Shown: piece after piece, positions 26,176 to 36,542 of the stretch
Numbering within the stretch: the stretch's first letter is position 1
How the letters are laid out: each line of letters opens with the position of its first letter
From: Aliiroseovarius sp. Z3
GTDB taxonomy: Bacteria; Pseudomonadota; Alphaproteobacteria; Rhodobacterales; Rhodobacteraceae
Direction: 5' to 3'
DNA length: 64,000 nt
Assembly (NCBI RefSeq): GCF_029105185.1
Contig: NZ_JAFMZK010000003.1
Location: 434,001-498,000 of the forward strand
Translations under genes and position numbers: made by a program
Notes under the pieces: model-generated
Database searches by the model: none
What the model was told of the DNA's origin: nothing
The model's input: only the letters and a program-made list of their open reading frames with translations

Positions 26176-26682
26176 TCAAAACCATTTCCGGGGCTGTTCG
26201 GCATAGGCGATATAAAGCGGATGCTTCGGATGCCCATCCTTGGTCTGGCCTAAATGAAAAACGGGTTGGCCGGTCTGGCGCAGCAGCGTCTCGACCTGTG
26301 CGCCGCGGTCCAGATGGGCCCCGTGCGTTCCCCAGCCACAAATAATCTGATCCGCCCACGGGCAGCTTTCGACGATGGCTGCATCATTTGCCGGCCCCAC
26401 GGGGTCTGTTGCTGCGCGCATGTTGCGCGGGTCGGTGTCGCGCCAAGCAAAGATGTTGGTGACACGAAAAGCACCGAAGCCCAAGGTGCGCGCGCGCCGC
26501 TCGCAACGTTCGACAGTGGGATCGTTCTGCACTTCGGTCGCGGTGGACGGGTTGAGCATGATGAACAGCGCCTTGCGCCCTGCCGGGTTCCAGACGCGGG
26601 TAAGCTGGTAACGGTACCGCTCGCAGTCTGAATAGACCGCGACGGAATGGGCGTCGCCCTTCTGAAATTCGCGCGTAATCAT
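26176..26682 (-). CDS. DUF1643 domain-containing protein
   Basis: A 168-residue cytoplasmic protein matching DUF1643: it has FIMLNPSTATEVQNDPTVERC, FGAFRVTNIFAWRDTDP and WGTHG in the expected order. Function is unknown. The start ATG at 26682 precedes ITREFQKGDA; a longer reading to 26829 would overlap the divergent deoA gene and is unlikely. It is convergent with the acidic RTX gene. Confidence 0.8.
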   Translation of the reverse strand: MITREFQKGDAHSVAVYSDCERYRYQLTRVWNPAGRKALFIMLNPSTATEVQNDPTVERCERRARTLGFGAFRVTNIFAWRDTDPRNMRAATDPVGPANDAAIVESCPWADQIICGWGTHGAHLDRGAQVETLLRQTGQPVFHLGQTKDGHPKHPLYIAYAEQPRKWF

Positions 26683-26775
26683 GTGGGCGTTTTTGACGGC
26701 GGCGCGTTGAGATGGCAAGCCCTTGCACCGCTCTGCGATTGGTCCGACACTAACGTTAGCAGAAAAGGGGCGACC

Positions 26776-28083
26776 ATGCTGATAGCCGAGATCATTCGAA
26801 AAAAGCGCGATGGAAAAAACCTGACCCATGATGAGATTGCCCAGATGGTGCAGGGCATATCGGACAACAGCGCCAGCGACGCGCAGGTCGCGGCCTTTGC
26901 CATGGCCGTGTTGTTGAATGGAATGAAGCGTGACGAAGCCGCGGCTTTGACCTTGGCAATGCGCGACAGCGGAGATGTTTTCGACTGGTCAGATCTGCCG
27001 GGACCAGTTGTAGACAAACACTCGACCGGTGGCGTCGGCGACAATGTCAGCCTGATGCTGGCCCCGATTGTTGCTGCATGTGGGGCTTACGTTCCGATGA
27101 TTTCGGGCCGTGGGCTGGGCCATACCGGCGGAACGCTGGACAAGATGGAATCGATCCCCGGATATGTGGCCACCCCGGATAACGCGTTGTTTTCAAAGGT
27201 CGTGAACGAGGTCGGATGCGCCATCATCGGACAGACCGCGCATCTGGCTCCGGCAGATAAACGCTTCTATGGCATTCGCGATGTGACCGCGACGGTTGAA
27301 AGCATTCCGTTGATCACCGCTTCGATCCTGTCCAAGAAACTGGCCGCTGGACTTGGTTCGCTGGTGATGGATGTGAAGTTTGGGAATGGTGCGTTCATGT
27401 CGGATTTCGGCAAGGCCCGCGAACTTGCCGTATCGATCACCGAGGTTGCACGCGCCGCTGGTTTGCCGTGCCACGCGCTTCTGACCGATATGAACCAACC
27501 GTTGGCGGATGCGGCAGGAAACGCGGTTGAAGTTGTTAATGCGGTCGAGTTCCTGACCGGTGCCCGGCGCGAGGATCGGCTGACGGAGGTTGTGATAGGT
27601 CTGTGCGGGGAAATGTTGGTGACTGCCGGCATCGAAGCGGATCGCGACCGCGCACGCGAGTTGACTCGGGCGGCGCTTGATGACGGGCGTGCCGCCGAGC
27701 GGTTTGGCAAGATGGTTGCTGCCCTCGGTGGCCCTTCGGATTTTGTGGAGAACCATCAAAACCATCTGCCGGTTGCCCCTGTGACGCGAGAAATATCAGC
27801 GCCCGGCGCCGGTCATATCAACGCCATTGCGACCCGCGATGTCGGGTTGGCCGTGGTCGAACTGGGGGGCGGGCGTCGCGTCTCCAGCGACAATGTTGAT
27901 CCCGCGGTTGGCTTGACCGGGCTTTTACCGCTGGGGACCAAGGTCCAAAAAGGTGACACAATCGCGTTGGTTCACGCGCGCAGCGAGCAGGCCGCCGATT
28001 TGGCGCAGTCTCAGATCTTGTCCGCCTATACAATCGGTGATAGACCCGTAATTGACACGGTGGTCCGCGACATCATCGACTAG
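26776..28083 (+). CDS. deoA: Thymidine phosphorylase
   Basis: DeoA cleaves thymidine with phosphate to thymine and 2-deoxyribose 1-phosphate in pyrimidine salvage. The 435 residues are near the E. coli length. The pyrimidine-nucleoside phosphorylase signature is SGRGLGHTGGTLDKMESIPG, and the phosphate-binding KHSTGGVGDNVSL is intact. The start at 26776 has AAAGGGG upstream; an in-frame extension to 26647 would run across the divergent gene. No other deo gene is adjacent. Confidence 0.95.
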   Translation: MLIAEIIRKKRDGKNLTHDEIAQMVQGISDNSASDAQVAAFAMAVLLNGMKRDEAAALTLAMRDSGDVFDWSDLPGPVVDKHSTGGVGDNVSLMLAPIVAACGAYVPMISGRGLGHTGGTLDKMESIPGYVATPDNALFSKVVNEVGCAIIGQTAHLAPADKRFYGIRDVTATVESIPLITASILSKKLAAGLGSLVMDVKFGNGAFMSDFGKARELAVSITEVARAAGLPCHALLTDMNQPLADAAGNAVEVVNAVEFLTGARREDRLTEVVIGLCGEMLVTAGIEADRDRARELTRAALDDGRAAERFGKMVAALGGPSDFVENHQNHLPVAPVTREISAPGAGHINAIATRDVGLAVVELGGGRRVSSDNVDPAVGLTGLLPLGTKVQKGDTIALVHARSEQAADLAQSQILSAYTIGDRPVIDTVVRDIID

Positions 28084-28100
28084 CGCGAAGTGGGTCGCGA

Positions 28101-29006
28101 TTACTGATTGAAGACCCGTGACGGATGCAGCTCGCCCGCGCGATAGATGCCAACAGCAACCGCCATGCCATCGTGCGAGGCCCACGCTTCATCGCCATAT
28201 TCAATATCGGACGCGATCACCATGCCGGGGTTGCCGTGCCGCAGACGGGTCGCTCCCTCATCGGTGGCTTTAAGCTCGGGCAGGTCGGTCAGGCCTTCTT
28301 CCAGCGGGCGCAAATAGGTGTCGAGCTCGCCGGTTTTTGCCAGTTTTTCGACCAGTTCAAGGCTGACGCCGTCGTCGCAATCGAACGGGCCGGACCAGAC
28401 CCGGCGCAAGGTGCGGACATGACCGAAGCAGCCCAGCACCTCGCCCAGATCACGGGCGATAGACCGCACGTAACCGCCCTTGCCGCATGTCAGTTCCAGC
28501 GTGACATGATCGGGATCGGGGCGCTCTAGCATCGTAAGCGCTTCGACCCACAAGGGCCGCGCCGCGATTTCCACCTCTTCGCCCTCACGGGCCAACTTAT
28601 AGGCGCGTTCTCCGTCGATTTTCACGGCCGAGAACTTTGGTGGCACCTGCATGATTTGTCCGGTGAACTGGCTTAGCGCGGCTTGAATGTCGTCGTCTGA
28701 CGGGCGCGCGTCACTTTCGGCGATGACTTCGCCTTCGGTGTCGTCGGTGTTGGTGGCCTGCCCCAGCCGCACTGTGAACACGTAGGATTTGAGCGCATCC
28801 GTGATGTAAGGGATGGTTTTCGTGGCTTCACCCAGGGCCACCGCTAAAACGCCGGTGGCTTCGGGGTCCAGAGTGCCAGCGTGGCCAGCTTTCTTGGCGT
28901 CCATCGCCCAGCGCACCTTGTTCACGACGGCGTTCGAACTGACACCGGCGGGCTTGTCCACGACCAGCCAGCCGTGAATGTCCCGCCCTTTCTTGCGGCG
29001 TCCCAT
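28101..29006 (-). CDS. truB: tRNA pseudouridine(55) synthase
   Basis: TruB makes pseudouridine 55 in the T loop of tRNAs. The 301-residue protein has [14 protein letters not shown], then the catalytic-aspartate motif [15 protein letters not shown], and later [14 protein letters not shown]. Its ATG overlaps the rbfA stop codon, so the pair is cotranslated. The 3' end is convergent with deoA. Confidence 0.97.
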   Translation of the reverse strand: MGRRKKGRDIHGWLVVDKPAGVSSNAVVNKVRWAMDAKKAGHAGTLDPEATGVLAVALGEATKTIPYITDALKSYVFTVRLGQATNTDDTEGEVIAESDARPSDDDIQAALSQFTGQIMQVPPKFSAVKIDGERAYKLAREGEEVEIAARPLWVEALTMLERPDPDHVTLELTCGKGGYVRSIARDLGEVLGCFGHVRTLRRVWSGPFDCDDGVSLELVEKLAKTGELDTYLRPLEEGLTDLPELKATDEGATRLRHGNPGMVIASDIEYGDEAWASHDGMAVAVGIYRAGELHPSRVFNQ

Positions 29007-29428
29007 CAGGTGTCCTCCGATCCATCCTCGTCTTTCGACTGCAGGTCGCGTTGCACGCTTTCCTGAGACAGCAGCCGGTGGGTGTGATCCATCTGGTCGA
29101 AGGTTTCATCCACCATGAAACGAAGGTCCGGAGTGTGCTTGATCTTCAGCGCCTTGCCAAGGATACGCCGCAACTCGCCCTTGTTGCGGGCCAGCGCCTT
29201 GATCGCCAGATCGCCGTCCTTGCCGCCCAGGGGCAGTGCAAAAACGGTCGCGATGCTGAGGTCAGAGGTCACGCGCACCTCGCCAATCGTGATCGACATG
29301 CGGCCCAGATCGGGGTCATGCACGTCGCCACGCATCAATGCTTCGGACAGGGTCCGGCGGATCAGCTCGGCGATGCGCAACTGTCGCTGCGTTGGGCCGG
29401 CGGTGTCTTGAAAACGGTTCTTTGCCAT
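29006..29428 (-). CDS. rbfA: Ribosome-binding factor A
   Basis: RbfA is a KH-fold factor for 16S rRNA maturation and cold adaptation. The protein has the family opening [18 protein letters not shown], then [16 protein letters not shown] and [20 protein letters not shown]. The start could be ATG 29428 (140 residues, usual opening MAKNRF) or ATG 29437; neither has a strong ribosome site. The upstream partners usual in this cluster (nusA, infB) are not here: the neighbour is divergent dapB. Confidence 0.94.
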   Translation of the reverse strand: MAKNRFQDTAGPTQRQLRIAELIRRTLSEALMRGDVHDPDLGRMSITIGEVRVTSDLSIATVFALPLGGKDGDLAIKALARNKGELRRILGKALKIKHTPDLRFMVDETFDQMDHTHRLLSQESVQRDLQSKDEDGSEDT

Positions 29429-29522
29429 GGGGGCCATTTATGCCCGATTGCGCGCCTTCGCAACAGGGCTTTGCCAAGATGTGACAAGCGCGCTAGACAG
29501 CGGTGAAGTGAAGGAGACAAAG

Positions 29523-30332
29523 ATGAGCGATCTGCCGGGTATTGTGGTGATGGGTGCGTCAGGCCGGATGGGCCAGATGCTGGTCCGGGAAATCAGCGCG
29601 AACAAGGGCGCGCGATTGGTCGGCGCGCTGGAGCGTCCGGGTCATGACTGGGTCGGTCAAGATGTGGGCGTTTGCATGGGCGGTCAGGCGCTGGGCGTCT
29701 CTGTGTCCGATGACCCGTTGGAGACCATGGCGAAGGCGCAGGCCGTCATTGATTTCACAGCCCCCGCCGCCACGGTCGCCATGGCTGAAATCGCCGCACA
29801 GGCGCGTGCGGTTCATGTGATCGGCACCACAGGGCTTGGCGATGATGATCTGGCGAAGCTGGCGTTGGCGGGGCGGCATTCGACCATCGTGCGCGCGGGC
29901 AACATGAGCCTTGGCGTCAATCTTCTGGTTCAACTGACCCGCAAGGTGGCCGAGGCACTGGATGAGGATTTCGACATCGAGATTGTCGAGGCGCATCATC
30001 ATCACAAGGTTGACGCCCCGTCCGGCACGGCGTTGATGCTGGGCGAGGCTGCCGCCGAAGGCCGGGGGGTTGATCTGGCGGATGTGTCCGACCGGGGTCG
30101 TGACGGGATGACCGGCGCGCGCAAGCGGGGCGATATTGGCTTTCACGCGGTGCGTGGAGGTGACATCGTGGGCGAACATGACGTGATGTTTGCCGCGCCG
30201 GGCGAACGCATAATCTTGCGGCACATCGCAACGGATCGTGCGATCTTTGCCCGTGGCGCGGTCAAGGCCGCGCTGTGGGGGCAGGGCAAGAAACCTGGCG
30301 AATACGACATGATGGATGTGCTGGGGTTGTGA
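29523..30332 (+). CDS. dapB: 4-hydroxy-tetrahydrodipicolinate reductase
   Basis: DapB reduces 4-hydroxy-tetrahydrodipicolinate with NAD(P)H in the diaminopimelate/lysine pathway. The 269 residues include the dinucleotide motif [13 protein letters not shown] near the start and the active-site segment [20 protein letters not shown]. The start ATG at 29523 is preceded by AAGGAGACA; a longer frame to 29427 overlaps rbfA. The 3' end is convergent with the SDHAF4-like gene, 18 bases away. Confidence 0.97.
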   Translation: MSDLPGIVVMGASGRMGQMLVREISANKGARLVGALERPGHDWVGQDVGVCMGGQALGVSVSDDPLETMAKAQAVIDFTAPAATVAMAEIAAQARAVHVIGTTGLGDDDLAKLALAGRHSTIVRAGNMSLGVNLLVQLTRKVAEALDEDFDIEIVEAHHHHKVDAPSGTALMLGEAAAEGRGVDLADVSDRGRDGMTGARKRGDIGFHAVRGGDIVGEHDVMFAAPGERIILRHIATDRAIFARGAVKAALWGQGKKPGEYDMMDVLGL

Positions 30333-30350
30333 TCCCCGGCGGTGGGCCGA

Positions 30351-30554
30351 TCAGAAGTCGATCGCGATGCCCTTTTTCTCCCAGTCGCCGTAACGCACGG
30401 GCTCCGGTCCGTCGCGTCCGCCGTACTCCTTCGGGCGGGCTTTTGCCTCGGCCTCGGCCTTCTTGCGGCGCTCTTCGGCTTCGGCAAGGGCGCGCTGGGC
30501 GGCAGGCGGCAGGTCGCGCTTGACGGTCTCGGGCGTTGACGGCGTGTCGGACAT
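30351..30554 (-). CDS. DUF1674 / SDHAF4-like protein (succinate dehydrogenase assembly factor 4 family)
   Basis: A 67-residue protein that is easily missed because the same frame stays open far upstream. It ends RPKEYGGRDGPEPVRYGDWEKKGIAIDF-type sequence, the conserved GGxxGPEPxRYGDWExxGxxxDF signature of the DUF1674 family. Eukaryotic SDHAF4 chaperones flavinated SdhA during complex II assembly; the bacterial proteins are presumed to do likewise. A charged helix (ALAEAEERRKKAEAEAKA) precedes the motif. The start is ATG at 30554. No sdh genes are in the window. Confidence 0.85.
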   Translation of the reverse strand: MSDTPSTPETVKRDLPPAAQRALAEAEERRKKAEAEAKARPKEYGGRDGPEPVRYGDWEKKGIAIDF

Positions 30555-30623
30555 GGGCCTGATCCTTGTGGCTTTCTGTGCCATGATATAGGTCGCGCAA
30601 AGGTAAAACACAAAGGGGTGCCG

Positions 30624-31883
30624 ATGGGCAAGGTTCTGGACCCGCGACATATCGCGGTTGATCTGTTGGGGGACGTACTGGACGAACGTCGCCTGTTGTC
30701 CGAGGCATTGCCCAGACGACTGGCCAAAGTCGCCCCTGAAGACCGCACGCGCACCCAACGTTTGACTCTGCTTGCGCTTCGGAACATGGACCGGGCCGAC
30801 CGCATGCTGGGGCCGCATCTGAAGAAACGTCCTCCGGCGAGGGTCTTGAATATCCTGCGTCTGGGCGTGGCCGAGATCTGCACCGGCGGCGCGGCGCATG
30901 GGGTGGTGAATTCCCTTGTCGCTGCAACCCGCGCCACCCGTGAAACCGAACGTATGGCCGGTCTGGTCAATGCCGTTTTGCGCAAGGTTGATGGGGAAAA
31001 GGACAAGTGGGATGGCCTGCCGACCCCGCGCTTGCCGAAATGGCTGCGCAAGCCGCTGATCGCTGATTACGGCAAGGCACAGGTCGAAGCGATCGAGGCT
31101 GTGCAGGCGATGGCCCCACCGCTTGATCTGACCGCGAAGGGCGACCCGAACAGTTTGGCGCAGCGTCTTGGGGGCGTGCTTCTGCCCACCGGATCGGTGC
31201 GCTTGCAGGATGCCGGGCAGGTGACCGGGCTGGATGGGTACGACACCGGGGAATGGTGGGTGCAGGATGCCTCGGCCGCGCTGCCTGCGAAGGTGCTTGC
31301 GCCGCAGGCGGGTGCCCGGGTGCTGGATATGTGCGCGGCCCCGGGTGGCAAGACCATGCAACTGGCGGCGATGGGCGCAAATGTGACCGCGCTGGATGTG
31401 TCCGAGCTGCGCATGAAGCGTGTGGCCGAGAACCTTGCCCGCACCGGGTTGCCTGCGCGGCTGGTTGTGGGTGATGCGTTGGAGTTCGATGAACCCCAGT
31501 ATGACGCCATCCTGTTGGACGCGCCTTGCACGGCCACCGGCACGATCCGCAGGCATCCTGACTTGCCCCATGCCAAGGATGGTAGCGATTTCCCCGGCCT
31601 GTTCGAGTTGCAGGAATACATGATTGACCGTGCGTTGGGTCTTCTAAAGCCCGGCGGACGCTTGGTGTTCTGCACCTGTAGTCTGCTGATTGACGAGGGC
31701 GAGGAACAGGTGCGCGATGCGTTGGGGCGTCATGCGAACATTCAGGTCGATCTGGATGCACTGCGCCTGCCCGGCGTTGACGACGACTGGATCGGCCCCG
31801 AGGGGATGCGCATCATGCCGCATTTCAACGCCGATCTTGGCGGGATGGACGGGTTCTTCATCACAGCGTTTCGGAAAACCTGA
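30624..31883 (+). CDS. RsmB-family rRNA (cytosine-5-)-methyltransferase
   Basis: A 419-residue SAM-dependent RNA m5C methyltransferase of the RsmB/Fmu type, which methylates C967 of 16S rRNA in E. coli. A NusB-like RNA-binding domain (about 5-140) is followed by the methyltransferase domain. This has SAM motif VLDMCAAPGGKTMQLA, motif IV DAPCTATGTIRRHPD and the catalytic-cysteine motif FCTCSLLIDEGEEQV. The ATG at 30624 has AAAGGGG six bases upstream and is preferred over GTG at 30618. It is divergent from the SDHAF4-like gene. Confidence 0.92.
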   Translation: MGKVLDPRHIAVDLLGDVLDERRLLSEALPRRLAKVAPEDRTRTQRLTLLALRNMDRADRMLGPHLKKRPPARVLNILRLGVAEICTGGAAHGVVNSLVAATRATRETERMAGLVNAVLRKVDGEKDKWDGLPTPRLPKWLRKPLIADYGKAQVEAIEAVQAMAPPLDLTAKGDPNSLAQRLGGVLLPTGSVRLQDAGQVTGLDGYDTGEWWVQDASAALPAKVLAPQAGARVLDMCAAPGGKTMQLAAMGANVTALDVSELRMKRVAENLARTGLPARLVVGDALEFDEPQYDAILLDAPCTATGTIRRHPDLPHAKDGSDFPGLFELQEYMIDRALGLLKPGGRLVFCTCSLLIDEGEEQVRDALGRHANIQVDLDALRLPGVDDDWIGPEGMRIMPHFNADLGGMDGFFITAFRKT

Positions 31884-31983
31884 CCACCATCATCACAATT
31901 CAACGATGACTCTCGTCATGCGGGTCTGTATGCTTTTGCCAAGGCTCCCGTCAGAGGGGCACGAGTTCAACATTGTTGGATGA

Positions 31984-33753
31984 TTGAGGCGAGGCGTCCC
32001 CGTGGTGCATCAAGACGGCTTTTCCGGGTTCAGAACCCGATTTGCGAATCGCTGGCAGGCGAAGCGGGCCGCGCGTGCGCGCCCGGCCACCGGGTTCGTG
32101 TCGCAACCGGAACCGCGCACGATCGGGGCCTATGCGCGCGGCAAGCAGTTGATCGCGGGCAATTATCTGTTCGCCGGTCATCTTGTGAACGCGCCCGACA
32201 CCGGCCTGTGGAACGTCACGCTGCCCAGCCAGGGTTTTTCCGAAGAAATACAGGGGTTTGTCTGGCTGGATGATCTGGCCAGCGTAGGCGACGGAGAAGC
32301 GCGCAAGCGGGCACAGGCATGGGTATTGGGCTGGATCGACCAGTTTGGCCGGGGGGATGGCGATGGCTGGACGCCGGATTTGACCGGTCGGCGCCTGATC
32401 CGCTGGATCAACCATGCCATTTTCCTGATGTCGGGGATGAATTCGGATCAAAGCCGCGCGTTTTTCCGGTCGCTGGGCCAGCAGACGATTTTCCTGTCGC
32501 GCCGGTGGCACGCGGCGTCGCCCGGCCTGCCCCGGTTCGAGGCGCTGACCGGCCTGATCTATGCGGGCCTTGCGCTGGAAGGGATGGAACGGCACGTCGC
32601 CCCGGCAGTCAGAGCCCTTGCGCGGGAATGTGCTGACCAGATCGACGCCGAGGGTGGTATTCCCACCCGCAATCCCGAAGAATTGCTGGATGTGTTCACC
32701 CTTCTGAACTGGGCGGCGCTGGCCTTGTCGGAAAGTGGCCGCCAATCGGTAAAGCCCCATATGGACGCGATTGAACGCATCGCACCGACCCTGCGCGCGC
32801 TGCGTCATGCCGATGGTGGCTTGGCGCGGTTTCACGGCGGTGGGCGCGGGCTTGAGGGGCGGTTGGATCATGCGCTGGCGACATCGGGGGTGCGCGGGCG
32901 CGCAGCTTCGGGGCGGTCGATGGGCTATACGCGTGTTAGTGCGGGGCGCACCAGCTTGATCATCGATACGGCCGTCCCGCCCACCGGGCTGGCTTCGGCC
33001 AACGCCCATGCCTCGACGCTGGCATTCGAACTGACCTCGGGACGGCGTCCCTTGATCGTGAATTGTGGATCGGGCGCGCATTTCGGGGCCGAATGGCACA
33101 AGGCGGGACGCGCCACCCCGTCGCATTCTGTTTTGGGATTGGCGGGGCTTTCATCGTCGCGTCTTGGCGCAGCGAAGCATCATGGCGGAGGGGCCAAGGT
33201 GTTTCTGACATCCACCCCATCGCAAGTTCACTTGCAGCAATTGAGCGAAGGCGGCTTGACCGGCGTGATGGCTGCCCATGATGGTTATGTCAAAAGTCAT
33301 GGGTTGACCCATATGCGGCGGATCGAAATGGATCAGAATGGTCGCGGCGTGGCGGGTGAAGACACTTTGGCCGCCGTGTCAGATGCTGATCAGGCCCGGT
33401 TTGATCGCGCGATGGATCAGGTATCGTTGCAAGGCATTCCTTTCAGCGTGCGCTTTCACCTTCATCCTGACGTTGACGCTGCCCTTGATCTGGGGGGCAC
33501 GGCGGTCTCGATGGCGCTGAGGTCCGGTGAGATTTGGGTGTTTCGCTTCGAAGGGCGCGGTGAATTGGCGCTGGAAAGCAGCGTTTATTTGGAAAAGACG
33601 CGTTTGAAGCCGCGAAAAACCAAACAAGTGGTTCTATCTGGCGTCGCAATGGATTATGCGACACGCATCCGCTGGACGCTGGCCAAGGCGCAGGAAACCC
33701 CATCGGTTTTGCGTGACCTTGAACGCGGTGACACGGCGGAGCTGCCAAGTTAA
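31984..33753 (+). CDS. Heparinase II/III-like protein
   Basis: A protein of about 589 residues with an alpha-helical N-terminal half (about 50-330) and a beta-rich heparinase II/III C-terminal domain (HASTLAFELTSGRRPLIVNCGSG onward). It has no signal peptide. Polysaccharide lyase activity is not established for this chromosomal family. The start is uncertain: the frame opens with TTG at 31984, and GTG at 32002 has GAGGCGAGG upstream; no ATG is available near the start. It lies between an rsmB-like gene and purH, with 21 bases to purH, so it is in an operon with housekeeping genes. Confidence 0.82.
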   Translation: MRRGVPVVHQDGFSGFRTRFANRWQAKRAARARPATGFVSQPEPRTIGAYARGKQLIAGNYLFAGHLVNAPDTGLWNVTLPSQGFSEEIQGFVWLDDLASVGDGEARKRAQAWVLGWIDQFGRGDGDGWTPDLTGRRLIRWINHAIFLMSGMNSDQSRAFFRSLGQQTIFLSRRWHAASPGLPRFEALTGLIYAGLALEGMERHVAPAVRALARECADQIDAEGGIPTRNPEELLDVFTLLNWAALALSESGRQSVKPHMDAIERIAPTLRALRHADGGLARFHGGGRGLEGRLDHALATSGVRGRAASGRSMGYTRVSAGRTSLIIDTAVPPTGLASANAHASTLAFELTSGRRPLIVNCGSGAHFGAEWHKAGRATPSHSVLGLAGLSSSRLGAAKHHGGGAKVFLTSTPSQVHLQQLSEGGLTGVMAAHDGYVKSHGLTHMRRIEMDQNGRGVAGEDTLAAVSDADQARFDRAMDQVSLQGIPFSVRFHLHPDVDAALDLGGTAVSMALRSGEIWVFRFEGRGELALESSVYLEKTRLKPRKTKQVVLSGVAMDYATRIRWTLAKAQETPSVLRDLERGDTAELPS

Positions 33754-33774
33754 GAGCCAAAGGGGCCAAGAGCC

Positions 33775-35364
33775 ATGACCGACCTTCATCCCGTGCGCCG
33801 CGCGCTGATTTCCGTATCCGACAAGACCGGCCTGATTGATCTGGGCAAAGCGCTGGAAGAGCGCGGCGTCGAGATTCTGTCCACCGGTGGATCGGCGAAG
33901 GCCTTGCGCGACGCCGGTGTTGCGGTGAAAGATGTGGCTGACGTCACCGGCTTCCCCGAGATGATGGACGGTCGCGTCAAGACGCTGCATCCGATGGTGC
34001 ATGGCGGTCTGCTGGCGCTGCGCGACAATGATGCGCATGTGGCCTCGATGGAGGAACACGGCATCGGCGCGATCGACCTTCTGGTGGTGAACCTCTATCC
34101 GTTCGAGGAAACCGTCGCCAAGGGCGCCGACTATGACACCTGCATTGAAAACATCGATATTGGCGGCCCCGCGATGATCCGTGCCGCTGCCAAGAACCAC
34201 GCATTTGTTAACGTGGTGGTTGATGTGCAGGATTACGAGAAGCTGCTTGGCGACATGGATCAGCATGACGGCAAGACTTGTCCGAAATTCCGCAAGAAGC
34301 TGGCCCAGCGTGCCTATGCGCGCACGGCTGCCTATGACGCCGCCGTGTCGACCTGGATGGCAGATGCGCTGGAACTGGAAGCGCCGCGCCGCCGCGCTTT
34401 TGCCGGTGAGTTGAAGCAGACCCTGCGCTATGGCGAAAACAGCCATCAGAAAGCGGCGTTCTATACCGACGGCTCGAACCGCCCCGGTGTCGCGACCGCG
34501 ACCCAGCTTCAGGGCAAGGAACTGAGCTATAACAACATCAACGACACCGATGCGGCGTTCGAACTGGTTGCCGAGTTCGATCCAGCTGTCAGCCCCGCCG
34601 TTGCAATCATCAAGCACGCCAACCCCTGTGGTGTGGCGCAGGGTGCGACGCTGGTCGAAGCCTATCAGAAGGCATTTGACTGCGACCGCACCTCGGCTTT
34701 CGGCGGCATCGTCGCGCTGAATCAGCCACTGGATGCGGAAACCGCCGCGAAGATTACCGAGATTTTCACCGAGGTTGTGATCGCCCCCGGCGCATCGGAT
34801 GAAGCCCGCGAAATCTTTGCCGCCAAGAAGAACCTCCGCCTTTTGCTGACCGACGGTTTGCCAGACACCCGCGCGCCTTTGACGGCCTATAAGCAGGTCT
34901 CGGGCGGATTGCTCGTGCAGGACAAGGATGTGGGTTATATCGGTATGGATGACCTGAAGGTCGTGACCGAGAAAGCACCGACGGATGAGCAAATGCGTGA
35001 TCTGTTGTTTGCATGGAAGGTTGGCAAGCACGTGAAATCCAACGCGATTGTTTATGTGAAAGATCTTGCGACCGTTGGCGTGGGTGCGGGCCAGATGAGC
35101 CGTCTGGACAGCGCCAATGTCGCTGCGGCGAAGGCACAACGGATGGCGGACGAGCTGGGCTTGCCTCAAAGCCTTGCCAAAGGGTCGGCTGTCGCCTCGG
35201 ACGCGTTCTTCCCGTTCCCCGACGGGCTTTTGGAAGCTGCCGCTGCCGGTGCCACCTGCGTGATTCAGCCCGGTGGCTCCATGCGTGACAATGAAGTCAT
35301 TGACGCGGCCAACGAGGCTGGTCTTGCGATGGTGTTCACCGGCATGCGCCATTTCCGGCACTGA
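33775..35364 (+). CDS. purH: Bifunctional AICAR formyltransferase / IMP cyclohydrolase
   Basis: PurH performs the last two steps of IMP synthesis. The 529 residues have the N-terminal IMP cyclohydrolase/MGS-like domain ([38 protein letters not shown]) and the AICAR transformylase domain ([37 protein letters not shown]), ending in the usual [16 protein letters not shown] and TGMRHFRH. It is followed seven bases later by lspA. Confidence 0.98.
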   Translation: MTDLHPVRRALISVSDKTGLIDLGKALEERGVEILSTGGSAKALRDAGVAVKDVADVTGFPEMMDGRVKTLHPMVHGGLLALRDNDAHVASMEEHGIGAIDLLVVNLYPFEETVAKGADYDTCIENIDIGGPAMIRAAAKNHAFVNVVVDVQDYEKLLGDMDQHDGKTCPKFRKKLAQRAYARTAAYDAAVSTWMADALELEAPRRRAFAGELKQTLRYGENSHQKAAFYTDGSNRPGVATATQLQGKELSYNNINDTDAAFELVAEFDPAVSPAVAIIKHANPCGVAQGATLVEAYQKAFDCDRTSAFGGIVALNQPLDAETAAKITEIFTEVVIAPGASDEAREIFAAKKNLRLLLTDGLPDTRAPLTAYKQVSGGLLVQDKDVGYIGMDDLKVVTEKAPTDEQMRDLLFAWKVGKHVKSNAIVYVKDLATVGVGAGQMSRLDSANVAAAKAQRMADELGLPQSLAKGSAVASDAFFPFPDGLLEAAAAGATCVIQPGGSMRDNEVIDAANEAGLAMVFTGMRHFRH

Positions 35365-35371
35365 TCCAACC

Positions 35372-35842
35372 ATGCGCGCATTGCTGATAGCTGCTATTCT
35401 GGTTTTTGCTCTGGATCAGGGCAGCAAATATCATGCGCTTTACATTCTTGATCTGGACCGCGTCGGCGTGGTCCCGATCTGGCCGCCTTTTCTGGTCTAT
35501 CAAATGGCTTGGAACACCGGCGTCAATTTCGGGTTGTTCGGGTCGGATGCCGCAACCATGCGCTGGGTGCTTGTGGCGCTGAGCGTCGTGATCTCGGTCT
35601 GGGTCTTCGTCTGGGTACGAAAAGAGAGGCTGGGCCGATTGGCCAACATTGCCGCCGGGTTGTTGATCGGCGGCGCGCTGGGCAACGCGGTGGATCGTAT
35701 TTACTATGGCGCCGTGGTTGATTTTTTGAACATGTCCTGCTGTGGATTCCAGAACCCGTTTTCATTCAATGTGGCGGACATTTTCGTCTTCGCCGGGGCA
35801 ACCGGTCTGGTTCTGTTCTCGTCATCGAAGAACACCCCGTGA
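35372..35842 (+). CDS. lspA: Lipoprotein signal peptidase (signal peptidase II)
   Basis: LspA cleaves the signal peptide of diacylglyceryl-prolipoproteins in the inner membrane. The 156-residue protein has four predicted helices and the family motifs [28 protein letters not shown] (catalytic Asp) and [11 protein letters not shown] (second catalytic Asp). The start ATG at 35372 is seven bases after the purH stop. The next gene is itself a predicted lipoprotein. Confidence 0.95.
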   Translation: MRALLIAAILVFALDQGSKYHALYILDLDRVGVVPIWPPFLVYQMAWNTGVNFGLFGSDAATMRWVLVALSVVISVWVFVWVRKERLGRLANIAAGLLIGGALGNAVDRIYYGAVVDFLNMSCCGFQNPFSFNVADIFVFAGATGLVLFSSSKNTP

Positions 35843-35896
35843 CGCGCGTTTCCAGATGGGCTAAGAAGCGGTAGGAAACGAGGGTTTTTGCGTCAC

Positions 35897-36424
35897 ATGC
35901 GATTTTCATCCGTCACTATTTTGACCGCTCTTTGCGCGGGTCTTCTTCTGACCGCCTGTTCTGGTGGTGATCCCAAACTGATGAACATCAAGTCCACGCA
36001 AGCCGGACCGGACGAGTTCGCGATCCTGCCAACCAAACCGTTGCAAGAGCCGCCCAGCTATCAGGCGCTGCCCGCGCCGACACCCGGCGGCACGAATATC
36101 ACGGATCCCACGCCAAACGCAGATGCTGTGGCCGCGCTTGGTGGGCAGCTGCGCAATACGGGTCTGCGCGGCGGTGAAGGTGCGCTTGTCACGGCAGCCA
36201 GCCGTTATGGCGTCTCGACGAACATTCGGGGCCAACTGGCCGCGGAGGACCTGAAATGGCGTCAGGAAAATCGCGGCAAGCTGTTGGAGCGGCTGTTCAA
36301 CGTGAATGTCTATTACAGCGCCTACGAGGCACAGGAATTGAACCAGCACCGCGAACTTGAACGTTTGCGTCGTTTGGGCATCTGGACGCCCGCCGCCCCA
36401 CCAGATCCTGCTGCTGCACAATGA
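35897..36424 (+). CDS. DUF3035 lipoprotein
   Basis: A 175-residue predicted lipoprotein: signal peptide with lipobox LLTAC near residue 21, then a Pro/Thr-rich envelope domain typical of DUF3035 (DEFAILPTKPLQEPPSYQALPAPTPGG), and a charged C-terminal part (QENRGKLLERLFNVNVYYSAYEAQELNQ). Function unknown; probably outer-membrane attached. ATG at 35897 is preferred to an in-frame TTG at 35888. It sits between lspA and the M16 peptidase pair. Confidence 0.85.
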   Translation: MRFSSVTILTALCAGLLLTACSGGDPKLMNIKSTQAGPDEFAILPTKPLQEPPSYQALPAPTPGGTNITDPTPNADAVAALGGQLRNTGLRGGEGALVTAASRYGVSTNIRGQLAAEDLKWRQENRGKLLERLFNVNVYYSAYEAQELNQHRELERLRRLGIWTPAAPPDPAAAQ

Positions 36425-36542
36425 TCCTTGGGCCGGGTGGCCCCATACCCTCATTTGATCGACGGCGATCACAACTCTGTTTGAGCGCCTTGAAGCTCGC
36501 GCATCTGCGCGTAACTTGGTCACGAACAGACAGGAGTTTCGG

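Noticed and set aside
33634-35373. Long minus-strand open frame opposite purH
   Set aside because: It is antisense to an intact purH and has no motif; the same holds for the open frame at 39537-41057 opposite mutL.
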